Of a stretch of DNA of 7,591 nucleotides, positions 1-6,653 are shown piece after piece. Source of the DNA: Cyanobacteria bacterium OH_PDB_112 (lineage in GTDB: Bacteria > Cyanobacteriota > Vampirovibrionia > Gastranaerophilales > CAJFVJ01); the NCBI GenBank assembly GCA_023457295.1, contig JAEWLZ010000165.1:1-7591 (forward strand), in the 5' to 3' direction. The notes under the pieces are model-generated. The model made no database searches and had not been told where the DNA came from. It saw only the letters and a program-made list of their open reading frames with translations. The translations under genes and the position numbers were made by a program. Every line of letters starts with the position of its first letter. Within the stretch, counting starts at the first letter, position 1.

Positions 1-1
1 T

Positions 2-895
2 TCTTTAGGCTTTACAAGGGTTTTGCAGTGGTCACCGGATATTAATGCTCAAAAAGGTCTAAAAATTGAGCCTATGCCTAACTATGTTTTTGAGGTTTTT
101 CAATATCCAAAAAGCCACAAGTATGCAACTAAAGCCGAAAAAGAAGAGCTTCTTGTAGATACAGGACTTCTTTTGAGAAAAGAACTCGAGAAAGATAATT
201 TGGGCTATGTTTATTCTTTTTGGCCTGATACTTTGACGCTTAAAGAAATTGGAAATCCACGTGATATCGGTACTTATTTTGGTCTTTGGGACGAAAATAC
301 TGAACTGTGTTCAAAAGTTATAACAGCGCAGTGTCGTCAAAATACTAATTATGATATCGTAAGATATGCTGCGCATCCTTTTTTCCTTGAAGGTTATACG
401 ATTTTGGCGAATGGCGAAAATACTTTTTATGAAAAAAACAGATTATTTCAACAAAGTCTTTATAAAGGGTATATAGGTTTTGAATCTGATTCTCAGTGCT
501 TTTTGTATACTTTGCACTATATCCACAAAATTTTGAAGTGGCCTATTCAGTATTACAAGCACACAATTACGCCTTTGCCTTTTGAAGAGCTTGAAGAGCG
601 CCCGGATAAAGATATTTTGTTGCGTATCAAGGCTTCTCTCGGAAATCTTGAGATAAATGGACCAAATACAATTTTGGGGGTAAATCCTGATGGTGAGTTG
701 ATGTGTGTTTGTGATTCCAAAAAACTTCGACCTATTGTGATAGGGCAAGATGATGATACGGTTATTATGACATCTGAGGTTACCGGAATAAATGACCTTA
801 TGCCTAATCGAGATGTTTCAAAAGATATTTATCCGCATGAGCGTGAGATGATTTTAGTTAATGATGATTTAACGGTGACAAGATGGCAGCAGTAA
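2..895 (+). CDS. Glutamate synthase glutamine amidotransferase subunit (GltB1-like, class II GATase), 5' end missing
   Basis: This subunit should hydrolyse glutamine and pass ammonia to the synthase subunit encoded next. The frame is open from the left edge (first whole codon at 2), so the gene is truncated by the window; a TTG at 23 is only an internal codon. About 297 residues are visible. Numbering from position 2, R112 begins a stretch resembling the R-F-S-T-N-T region of GltS (here RQNTN), followed by AHPF, then LANGENT with N137-G138 in the place of the oxyanion-hole Asn-Gly, and SDS with D163 in the place of a conserved GltS Asp. The C-terminal part has the LRP and SE segments typical of class II GATases. 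The catalytic N-terminal Cys lies upstream and cannot be checked. The usual HNGE motif reads ANGE. The 3' end overlaps the next gene by 13 bp. An N-methylglutamate-synthase or GlxB-type role is a less likely alternative. Confidence 0.85.
   Translation, partial: SLGFTRVLQWSPDINAQKGLKIEPMPNYVFEVFQYPKSHKYATKAEKEELLVDTGLLLRKELEKDNLGYVYSFWPDTLTLKEIGNPRDIGTYFGLWDENTELCSKVITAQCRQNTNYDIVRYAAHPFFLEGYTILANGENTFYEKNRLFQQSLYKGYIGFESDSQCFLYTLHYIHKILKWPIQYYKHTITPLPFEELEERPDKDILLRIKASLGNLEINGPNTILGVNPDGELMCVCDSKKLRPIVIGQDDDTVIMTSEVTGINDLMPNRDVSKDIYPHEREMILVNDDLTVTRWQQ
874..878 (+). promoter_or_regulatory. Ribosome binding site GGTGA for the FMN subunit gene
   Basis: GGTGA lies 4 nt before the ATG at 883, inside the end of the amidotransferase gene. 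It matches the 3' part of an extended Shine-Dalgarno (AGGAGGTGA). With the 13-bp gene overlap it supports this ATG and implies translational coupling. Confidence 0.55.
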
Positions 896-2514
896 AAGTA
901 AATGAATTGCATATAGATGATTTACCTTGGCTTGTCGAACACGATGAGGCTAAGTGTATACAGTGTGGTAAATGTGCTGCCGCATGTTCTTTTGGGGCGA
1001 TTAAACCTCAAATTGAAAAACGCAAAAAAGAATCTTCAATAGCGCAAAAGCCTTCTTTTCAAAAAGTTATGGTAATACGTCAGGTTGTTTCGCATAAAAA
1101 TCACTGTAAAGGTTGCGGTATGTGTACTTATGTTTGTCCGACAGGCGCAATTAAGCCTGTAAGAAATAAAGAGGACAGATATGCAACAAGATATCGCGCT
1201 GATATGGGGGATTCTCCCAAAAAAGGCGGACGTTCCAATTTGAATACTGAAGGGCGTACACTTGATAAAATTAAAATCGGAAGAATTTCTCAAATGACAG
1301 ACCCTTCTTTGGATGCTTTGCGTCACACATTTGAACTTAGAACTCCTTTCGGGCGTGTACTTTCTGCCGATAAGCTCAAGTTTGATGTGCAAGAAGGACA
1401 GATGCAGTTATTGAAAAACCCTCTTCCTCCTAATAGGTGGATTTACCCTATAATTATGGGTGATATGTCTATCGGAGCTATTTCTTGGCGCATGTGGGAA
1501 GCTATGGCAATAGCTACGGCGTATTTGAATGAAGTTATGGGAATTCCTATCCGTATGTGTACGGGTGAAGGTGGTGTGCCTGTAAGGCTTCTAAAATCAC
1601 GTTATCTAAAGTATATGATTTTACAAATTGCATCCGGACATTTCGGGTGGAATAGGATTATTCAGGCTATGCCGGAAATGGTGGAAGACCCCGCCGGTAT
1701 TATCATAAAAATTGGTCAGGGTGCAAAACCCGGTGACGGCGGACTTTTGATGGCTAATAAAGTTGCCCGTTACGTTCAGGAAATCAGAGGCGTTCCAAAA
1801 GCCGATTTGCTTAGTCCTCCCAATCATCAGGGATTGTATTCGATAGAAGAGAGTGTTCAGAAGATGTTTTTGTCTTTGAATTCGGCTTTCAAGTTCAGAG
1901 TCCCTGTTGCGATTAAAGTTGCGGCTTCTGTTACAAGTGTTTCAGTTTATAATAATCTTTTGCGTGACCCTTATAATATTGTTGGCGGGTTCTTCTTGGA
2001 CGGTCTTGCTGCCGGTACAGGTGCTGCGCATGAAATTTCACTTGACCATACGGGGCATCCTATTGTATCAAAGCTTCGTGACTGTTATCTTGCTGCTGTT
2101 CATCAGGGCAGACAGGGTGAAATCCCTCTTTTCGCAGGAGGTGGTGTCGGTAAAAACGGAAACTTGGCAGCAGATGCTTTCAAACTTATTTGTCTTGGTG
2201 CAAACGGTGTTTTTGCGGGAAGACTTTTACTCGAGATAGCGGGATGTGTTGGTAATGATACAGGGAAATGTAACGCTTGTAATAGTGGTCTTTGCCCTTC
2301 GGGTATTGCAACACAGGATGTATGTCTTACAAAAAGACTTGATATTGATGAAGTTGCGCAGAATCTTGTTAATTATTTTGTTGCAACTGATATCGAACTT
2401 AAAAAACTTATGGCGCCTATCGGCAATTCATCTTTGCCTGTCGGACGCTCAGATGCACTTATTACGGTTGATAAAAACATATCGACCCGTCTTGATATTC
2501 AACATGTATGTTAG
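883..2514 (+). CDS. gltB: Glutamate synthase FMN/[3Fe-4S] synthase subunit with N-terminal 2[4Fe-4S] ferredoxin domain (GltB2-like)
   Basis: This is the 543-residue catalytic core that reductively aminates 2-oxoglutarate to glutamate on FMN. Residues 1-100 carry two ferredoxin motifs, C25-C28-C31-C35 and C75-C78-C81-C85 (CxxCxxCxxxC). Residues ~125-520 are a TIM-barrel glutamate synthase domain with GEGGVP at 228-233, KIGQGAKPGDGG at 276-287, FFLDGLAAGTGAA at 370-382 and AGGGV at 418-422. The cluster loop has C463, C466 and C471 followed by PSGIATQ, equivalent to the [3Fe-4S] loop ending CPVGIATQ in GltS. The spacing is C-x2-C-x4-C, with a further Cys at 455. The ATG is placed by its GGTGA site. 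The fused ferredoxin domain is as in archaeal-type enzymes, where the large chain is split into separate subunits. The upstream gene supplies ammonia and the downstream gene the GXGXG domain. Soluble cytoplasmic protein; no signal peptide or membrane segment is seen. Confidence 0.93.
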   Translation: MAAVKVNELHIDDLPWLVEHDEAKCIQCGKCAAACSFGAIKPQIEKRKKESSIAQKPSFQKVMVIRQVVSHKNHCKGCGMCTYVCPTGAIKPVRNKEDRYATRYRADMGDSPKKGGRSNLNTEGRTLDKIKIGRISQMTDPSLDALRHTFELRTPFGRVLSADKLKFDVQEGQMQLLKNPLPPNRWIYPIIMGDMSIGAISWRMWEAMAIATAYLNEVMGIPIRMCTGEGGVPVRLLKSRYLKYMILQIASGHFGWNRIIQAMPEMVEDPAGIIIKIGQGAKPGDGGLLMANKVARYVQEIRGVPKADLLSPPNHQGLYSIEESVQKMFLSLNSAFKFRVPVAIKVAASVTSVSVYNNLLRDPYNIVGGFFLDGLAAGTGAAHEISLDHTGHPIVSKLRDCYLAAVHQGRQGEIPLFAGGGVGKNGNLAADAFKLICLGANGVFAGRLLLEIAGCVGNDTGKCNACNSGLCPSGIATQDVCLTKRLDIDEVAQNLVNYFVATDIELKKLMAPIGNSSLPVGRSDALITVDKNISTRLDIQHVC

Positions 2515-2518
2515 GTGA
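2513..2518 (+). promoter_or_regulatory. Ribosome binding site AGGTGA, decides the start of the GXGXG subunit
   Basis: AGGTGA overlaps the TAG stop of the FMN subunit gene and ends 2 nt before the ATG at 2521, the expected distance for the TGA end of an extended Shine-Dalgarno. A GTG in the same frame at 2515 lies inside this site and has no site of its own, so ATG 2521 is preferred. The arrangement implies translational coupling. Confidence 0.55.
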
Positions 2519-2520
2519 AA

Positions 2521-3591
2521 ATGGCAAAAACATTTAAAATCAAAACTTTAGAAAATAATCAAAGAATGTCTACTCAGGAACTTCTTCAACTTGTATTTGA
2601 AAAAATTAATGAAGGAGTTTGTGAATTCGAGATAGATGCTTGCGGTCAGCACAATATTGGTGGTTCTGTCTGGTCAAAAGTAGGTGAAAATCTTACCTTT
2701 AAGGTCAAAAATCCCGGGCAAAGAGTTGGTGCTATGGCTATGGAAGGTACGACCATTTTGGTTGAGGGTTCTGCTCCTGCGGATGTGGGTTGGCTGAATT
2801 CGGGCGCTGAAATTATTGTAAAAGGTGATGGCGGCGATACAACGGCACATTGTGCAGCTGGCGGTAAAATTTATATAGCGGGGCGTACAGGCACTCGCTC
2901 GGGTGCTATGATGAAACACGATCCCAAGTTTGCGGTTCCCGAGTTTTGGGTTCTAAAAAATACAGGTTCCTTTAGTTTTGAATTTATGGGCGGCGGAGTT
3001 GCAGTTATTTGTGGTTTTGATTGTGAAGATTTACCTTCAGTTTTAGGTAGACGTTCTTGTGTCGGAATGGTTGGAGGCACAATATATTTCCGCGGAAATT
3101 GCCAAAATGTTGCCAATTGTGTTGAAATATCTTCTTTAAATCAAGAAGATGAAGACTTCTTAAGAAAAGGAATGAAAGAGTTTCTTTCCAAAATTGATAA
3201 TGAAGATGCGTATTCTTCTCTTACGGATTTTTCACAGTGGAAAAAAATAGTCACAAAATCAAAAGACAAAGTTGTAGAATACCCTTCAATGAAAGAATTT
3301 AGAAAAAATGATTGGGTTGAAGGAGGCATTTTTGGCGATTTTATAGATGACGATTTTAAAGTTTATCCTCTTTCTGCAACAGGTGACGGTAGATTGAATG
3401 TTCCGGTTTGGCAGGTGGAAGGTTGTATAGATTGCAAAATTTGTTTGAATAATTGTCCACAGGGTGCAATTACAGAAAATGAAAAGAAATATAATTCTAA
3501 AGATGGGATTTGTATAGGATGCGGAATTTGTAAGGCCGTATGTCCAAAATCTTGTTGGGAAATTAAAAGCAATATTAGGGAAATAAGCTAA
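2521..3591 (+). CDS. Glutamate synthase GXGXG subunit with C-terminal 2[4Fe-4S] ferredoxin domain (GltB3-like)
   Basis: This is a 356-residue protein that matches the third, GXGXG domain of glutamate synthase large chains. That domain is a right-handed beta-helix that packs against the FMN and amidotransferase domains and helps form the ammonia tunnel. Residues ~35-190 show the glycine-rich repeats, with segments such as GGSVWSK, RVGAMAMEG, GGKIYIAGRTGTRSGAM and GMVGGTIYFRG. A linker of about 100 residues, rich in Asp, Glu and Lys, follows. The C-terminus carries two ferredoxin motifs, C302-C305-C308-C312-P and C331-C334-C337-C341-P. The stop is TAA at 3589. It is the last gene of the operon, 6 bp after the FMN subunit gene. 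The fused ferredoxin tail is unusual compared with a plain GXGXG domain and may be the entry point for electrons; that role is inferred. No NAD(P)H- or FAD-binding motif is visible. Confidence 0.9.
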   Translation: MAKTFKIKTLENNQRMSTQELLQLVFEKINEGVCEFEIDACGQHNIGGSVWSKVGENLTFKVKNPGQRVGAMAMEGTTILVEGSAPADVGWLNSGAEIIVKGDGGDTTAHCAAGGKIYIAGRTGTRSGAMMKHDPKFAVPEFWVLKNTGSFSFEFMGGGVAVICGFDCEDLPSVLGRRSCVGMVGGTIYFRGNCQNVANCVEISSLNQEDEDFLRKGMKEFLSKIDNEDAYSSLTDFSQWKKIVTKSKDKVVEYPSMKEFRKNDWVEGGIFGDFIDDDFKVYPLSATGDGRLNVPVWQVEGCIDCKICLNNCPQGAITENEKKYNSKDGICIGCGICKAVCPKSCWEIKSNIREIS

Positions 3592-3811
3592 TACAAATCT
3601 GTTCAAAAAACAATAGCCACTTGGGGAATTCTGTGAAAAAGTAATTAAGGGTTATTATTAACTTATAGGGGCATTATGTAGTTATAGCTTAAAAATATTG
3701 GTTTACTTGTTTCCCTTAAAGTATATATATTTCCATGTTTTTGTGATAAACTATTTTTATTATTGAGCGCAATTTAATATTATCTTATAGTCAAAAAAGG
3801 AGTCATATATT
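3592..3811. other. AT-rich intergenic spacer between the glutamate synthase operon and the kinase gene
   Basis: No gene is visible in these 220 bp. TTAAGGG at 3645-3651 is the exact inverse of CCCTTAA at 3713-3719, enclosing 61 nt. TTATAG occurs three times, starting at 3663, 3682 and 3785. A weak GGGTTA/TAACTT hairpin (3649-3664) lacks a U-tract. There is no GC-rich hairpin followed by T residues, so I cannot place an intrinsic terminator for the operon. A kinase promoter is expected here, but no hexamer pair is convincing. Confidence 0.4.
3793..3802 (+). promoter_or_regulatory. Ribosome binding site AAAAAAGGAG deciding a TTG start
   Basis: AAGGAG ends 9 nt before the TTG at 3812. The kinase reading frame has no in-frame ATG before its membrane helices, so this strong site fixes the TTG as the start. 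Confidence 0.7.
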
Positions 3812-5449
3812 TTGCAAAATAAAATATGCAAAAAACGATATTGTATAATAACACTACATGTGTTTTTAACTATTTCAGTTATAGTGTATTTATTTATTGT
3901 TCCTCCAAAAATATATTCTATTTGCCTCATTTTATTTTTTATAACTTTATCTCGAATAACCTATATTCAAGGTAGAGAAGTTACAAAATTAGCTCTTAAA
4001 TATATAGATAACGAAAAAATTTTGTCCGAGATTTTTAAAGCTGTACCTGATCTTATTTTTTATAAAGATTGTCAATTAAGATATATTTCTTTTAATGATA
4101 CTTTTTTAAAATCTTGTGATTTTAAAAAAGAAGAAATTATCGGCAAAACAGATATTGATTTGCTTGGTAAAGAAATAGCTGAAGAATTTATTCATTATGA
4201 TATGCAGGTTATTAATACTAAAGAAGCAGTAAAATATGACCAAAAAATAAATAACAAAATTTATAACTTGATAAAATCCCCTATATTTTCTGAAGAAGGT
4301 GAAATGTTAGGGATTTTAGGCATCGCAAGAGATATTACTGTTCAAAAATATCTTGAAAAAGCATTTAACGAAAAGCAATCTCAACTCAGTGCTATTTTAG
4401 AAAATATGCCATTTTTTGCTTATATGAAGGATATTAACGGAAATTTTGTTTGCGGAAATAAAAAAGTGACCGAATTTTTCGGCAAGCGTCCTGAGGATTT
4501 GGTTAATTTACCTGTTGTAAGTATGTTTTTTGAAGATTATGAAGAAATTTTGAAAGAAGATAAAGAAATTATTGAAACTAAAATGCCTATTAGATCTGAA
4601 AGAATTTTTACTACTATAAAGGGACCTATCTGGATGGAGGTTAATAAAGCCCCAATTTTTGATGAGAATGATGAGGTAATAGGTATTGTAGTTGTAACAA
4701 AAGATATTGAGCTTCAGAAAAAAATCGAACAGCAAAAAGAAAATTTCGTTGCGACATTAAGTCATGATATAAGAACTCCCGCAATAGCCCAAATAAGAGC
4801 TTTAGATTTGATTTTAAAAGGTTCTTTGGGGGAAATTAACCAAGAACAAAAAGAAGTTATAGAACAAGTGCATAGTTCTTGCAGTTATATTCTTAATATG
4901 ATTTCCACTTTATTGACAACATATAAATATGAAGACGGCATAAAAAAAATGGACTATTCGGATTTTAATTTTGAAACTCTTGTGAGTGATTGCTGTAATG
5001 AAATATCATATTTAATTCAGGAAAAACAGCAAAAAATAATTATAAAAAATAATTTTGGAAATCAATTTGTGATTGCTGATAAATTAGAAATAAAACGTGT
5101 TATCACTAATTTAATTTCTAATGCAATTTCGTATTCTGATGATAATTCTGAAATAGAAATTATTATAAACGGGGATTCTGATAACTTATCTTTTGCCGTT
5201 AAAAATCAAGGTGCATATATCCCTCAAAAAGAACTTGATAAACTTTTTTCAAAATTTGTATCAAATGCGTCAAAATTTAAAAAATTGGGTTTTGGTCTTG
5301 GTCTTTATCTGGTAAAACAAATTATAGAAGCTCACCGTGGAGAAGTTTTTGCTAATAGTTGCAAAAAAGAAGGTAATACTTTTGGATTTAAAATTCCTTT
5401 AAAATTAAATGTTTCGCAAGAATATATTGAAAGTATAGAAAAAAATTAA
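3812..5449 (+). CDS. Membrane-anchored PAS-PAS sensor histidine kinase (orphan in this window)
   Basis: This is a 545-residue sensor kinase. Two hydrophobic helices at about residues 11-30 and 35-51 are joined by a very short loop (PPK), so there is essentially no extracytoplasmic sensor domain. PAS1 spans ~69-178 and PAS2 ~190-300; both end in the usual DI[TE] linker. HisKA spans ~306-372 with the H box SHDIRTP and phosphoacceptor H318. The HATPase domain has the N box NLISNA (N433, N437), a G1 box reading NQGAYI at 465-470, and the G2 box GFGLGL at 493-498. Asn instead of Asp in the G1 box also occurs in VanS-like kinases, so activity is still likely. The signal is unknown and is presumably sensed by the PAS domains in the cytoplasm or membrane. 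No response regulator is adjacent. The gene is clearly more AT-rich than the glutamate synthase operon (for example 12 G/C in the 60 bases from 5041). Confidence 0.93.
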   Translation: MQNKICKKRYCIITLHVFLTISVIVYLFIVPPKIYSICLILFFITLSRITYIQGREVTKLALKYIDNEKILSEIFKAVPDLIFYKDCQLRYISFNDTFLKSCDFKKEEIIGKTDIDLLGKEIAEEFIHYDMQVINTKEAVKYDQKINNKIYNLIKSPIFSEEGEMLGILGIARDITVQKYLEKAFNEKQSQLSAILENMPFFAYMKDINGNFVCGNKKVTEFFGKRPEDLVNLPVVSMFFEDYEEILKEDKEIIETKMPIRSERIFTTIKGPIWMEVNKAPIFDENDEVIGIVVVTKDIELQKKIEQQKENFVATLSHDIRTPAIAQIRALDLILKGSLGEINQEQKEVIEQVHSSCSYILNMISTLLTTYKYEDGIKKMDYSDFNFETLVSDCCNEISYLIQEKQQKIIIKNNFGNQFVIADKLEIKRVITNLISNAISYSDDNSEIEIIINGDSDNLSFAVKNQGAYIPQKELDKLFSKFVSNASKFKKLGFGLGLYLVKQIIEAHRGEVFANSCKKEGNTFGFKIPLKLNVSQEYIESIEKN

Positions 5450-6564
5450 TTCCAAAAATTTTCAATTATTTCTAAAATTTTCTCAGAAGATTTACCGTCA
5501 CCGTAAGGATTTTTGCTTATATCAAATCGTGTCTCTGATTTTGGTTTTGAGAGAATTTTTTCACTTTCTGTAAGAATTTTGTCATAATCCGCACCTACAA
5601 GAGTAGATACGCCGGCAGTTATGCCTTCTGTGCGTTCTGTTTCATAACGCATAACTAATGTAGGGCAGCCAAAAGAAGGCGCTTCTTCTTGTATTCCTCC
5701 GGAATCGGTAAGTATAAGTTTTGCGTTTTTCATCAAATAAACCAAAAGAGGATAGTCCAAAGGTGTAAGAAGATGAATATTTTTTACTTCATCTAATCTT
5801 GAATGAATTTTGTTTTTTACATTTGGATTTGGATGAACCGGTATTACAAATGTATGATTGTTATATTTTTCTGCCAAAAACTTTATGGCATCAATAATTT
5901 TGTCTATACGTTCTCCATGATTTTCTCTGCGATGAGCTGTTATTAAAACGAGATTTTCATTAATAGTTATGTCTTTTGATTTAAAAAATTCTTCGGCTTT
6001 TCTGATGGCTTCATCTGAAAGACAGAAAAGAGCGTCTATAACAGTATTTCCTACAATATAAATTTTGTTTTCGTCAATATTTTCTTTTAAAAGAGCACTT
6101 TTGTTCACTTCTGTCGGAGCAAAATGTAAATCTGTTATTCTGCTTGTCATTTGACGCATGGCTTCTTCCGGGAATGGTTCAAAAAGGTCGTAAGAACGTA
6201 ATCCTGCTTCAACATGAAACATAGGAACTTTATTATAAAAACTTACAAGAGCACCGGTCAGAACAGTAATTGTATCTCCTTGAACTATTGTTGCGTCTAT
6301 TTTTTGTGAATTATAGACTTCTTGAAGTTTATTTAAAATTCTTGATTGAACTTCGCTTAATGATTGATTTTCTTTCATTACATCAAGGTTTATATCGGCT
6401 TTTAATCCAAAGTAAGATAAGGTTTGATTTGATAATTCTTTTTGCTGTTCTGTGTTGCATATAATTACATTGTATTTTTCGGGATATTTTTTTAGCTCCA
6501 ATATTACAGGAGCAAGTTTTATTACCTCAGGTCTTGTGCCAAAAACAAAAAGTATATTTTTCAT
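5446..6564 (-). CDS. wecB: UDP-N-acetylglucosamine 2-epimerase, non-hydrolysing (WecB/MnaA type)
   Basis: This enzyme interconverts UDP-GlcNAc and UDP-ManNAc in the cytoplasm, supplying ManNAc units for surface polysaccharides. From the ATG at 6564 it is 372 residues long, the usual length for the family. Motifs in order are GTRPEVIKLAP at 9-19, QGDT with D97, VEAGLRS with E119, FPEE with E133, VGNTVIDAL at 171-179, AHRREN with H211, VHPNP at 243-247, and TDSGGIQEE at 286-294 for UDP binding. D97, E119, E133 and H211 correspond in context to catalytic residues of E. coli WecB (D95, E117, E131, H213). A longer frame starts at 6606 but adds 14 residues with no family resemblance and no binding site; AGAGAG 8 nt before 6564 supports the shorter start. 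The common QHR near residue 41 reads QQK. No other glycan gene adjoins it. Its TAA overlaps the kinase stop. Confidence 0.94.
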   Translation of the reverse strand: MKNILFVFGTRPEVIKLAPVILELKKYPEKYNVIICNTEQQKELSNQTLSYFGLKADINLDVMKENQSLSEVQSRILNKLQEVYNSQKIDATIVQGDTITVLTGALVSFYNKVPMFHVEAGLRSYDLFEPFPEEAMRQMTSRITDLHFAPTEVNKSALLKENIDENKIYIVGNTVIDALFCLSDEAIRKAEEFFKSKDITINENLVLITAHRRENHGERIDKIIDAIKFLAEKYNNHTFVIPVHPNPNVKNKIHSRLDEVKNIHLLTPLDYPLLVYLMKNAKLILTDSGGIQEEAPSFGCPTLVMRYETERTEGITAGVSTLVGADYDKILTESEKILSKPKSETRFDISKNPYGDGKSSEKILEIIENFWN

Positions 6565-6623
6565 TCCAAAATCTCTCTTATCGGTTATTATGTTCAATTT
6601 TAACATAAATTTTCAGCTGAATT

Positions 6624-6653
6624 TAAATATGTTTTTATGTAAAGATTTGTCAA
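6624..6653 (-). promoter_or_regulatory. Candidate promoter for the epimerase gene
   Basis: On the - strand a perfect TTGACA lies at 6653-6648. The best -10 candidates downstream are CATATT (spacer 16, 4 of 6 matches) and TATTTA (spacer 18), both weak. It would give a leader of about 50 nt to the ATG at 6564. The -35 element falls inside the helicase frame if that gene starts at 6629 or earlier. Confidence 0.3.

Noticed and set aside
23..25. TTG as the start of the amidotransferase gene
   Set aside because: The frame is open to the left edge, there is no binding site before it, and the class II catalytic N-terminus is missing, so the true start is upstream of the window.
2515..2517. GTG start for the GXGXG subunit
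   Set aside because: It lies within the AGGTGA binding site that serves the ATG at 2521 and has no site of its own.
1907..2518. Overlapping + strand frames inside the FMN subunit gene
   Set aside because: They are out-of-frame shadows of a strongly conserved gene and their translations have no recognisable domains.
3763..3791. Promoter TTGAGC - 17 nt - TATAGT before the kinase
   Set aside because: The hexamers are fair, but the expected transcription start (~3798) would fall in the ribosome binding site and remove part of it.
5430..5480. Bidirectional terminator between kinase and epimerase
   Set aside because: There are A and T tracts, but only A/T-paired stems and no GC-rich hairpin, so it is not a recognisable intrinsic terminator.
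6270..6464. Small + strand reading frame opposite the epimerase gene
   Set aside because: It is antisense to conserved epimerase coding sequence and its Leu/Phe-rich translation is what the opposite strand of an AT-rich gene would give.
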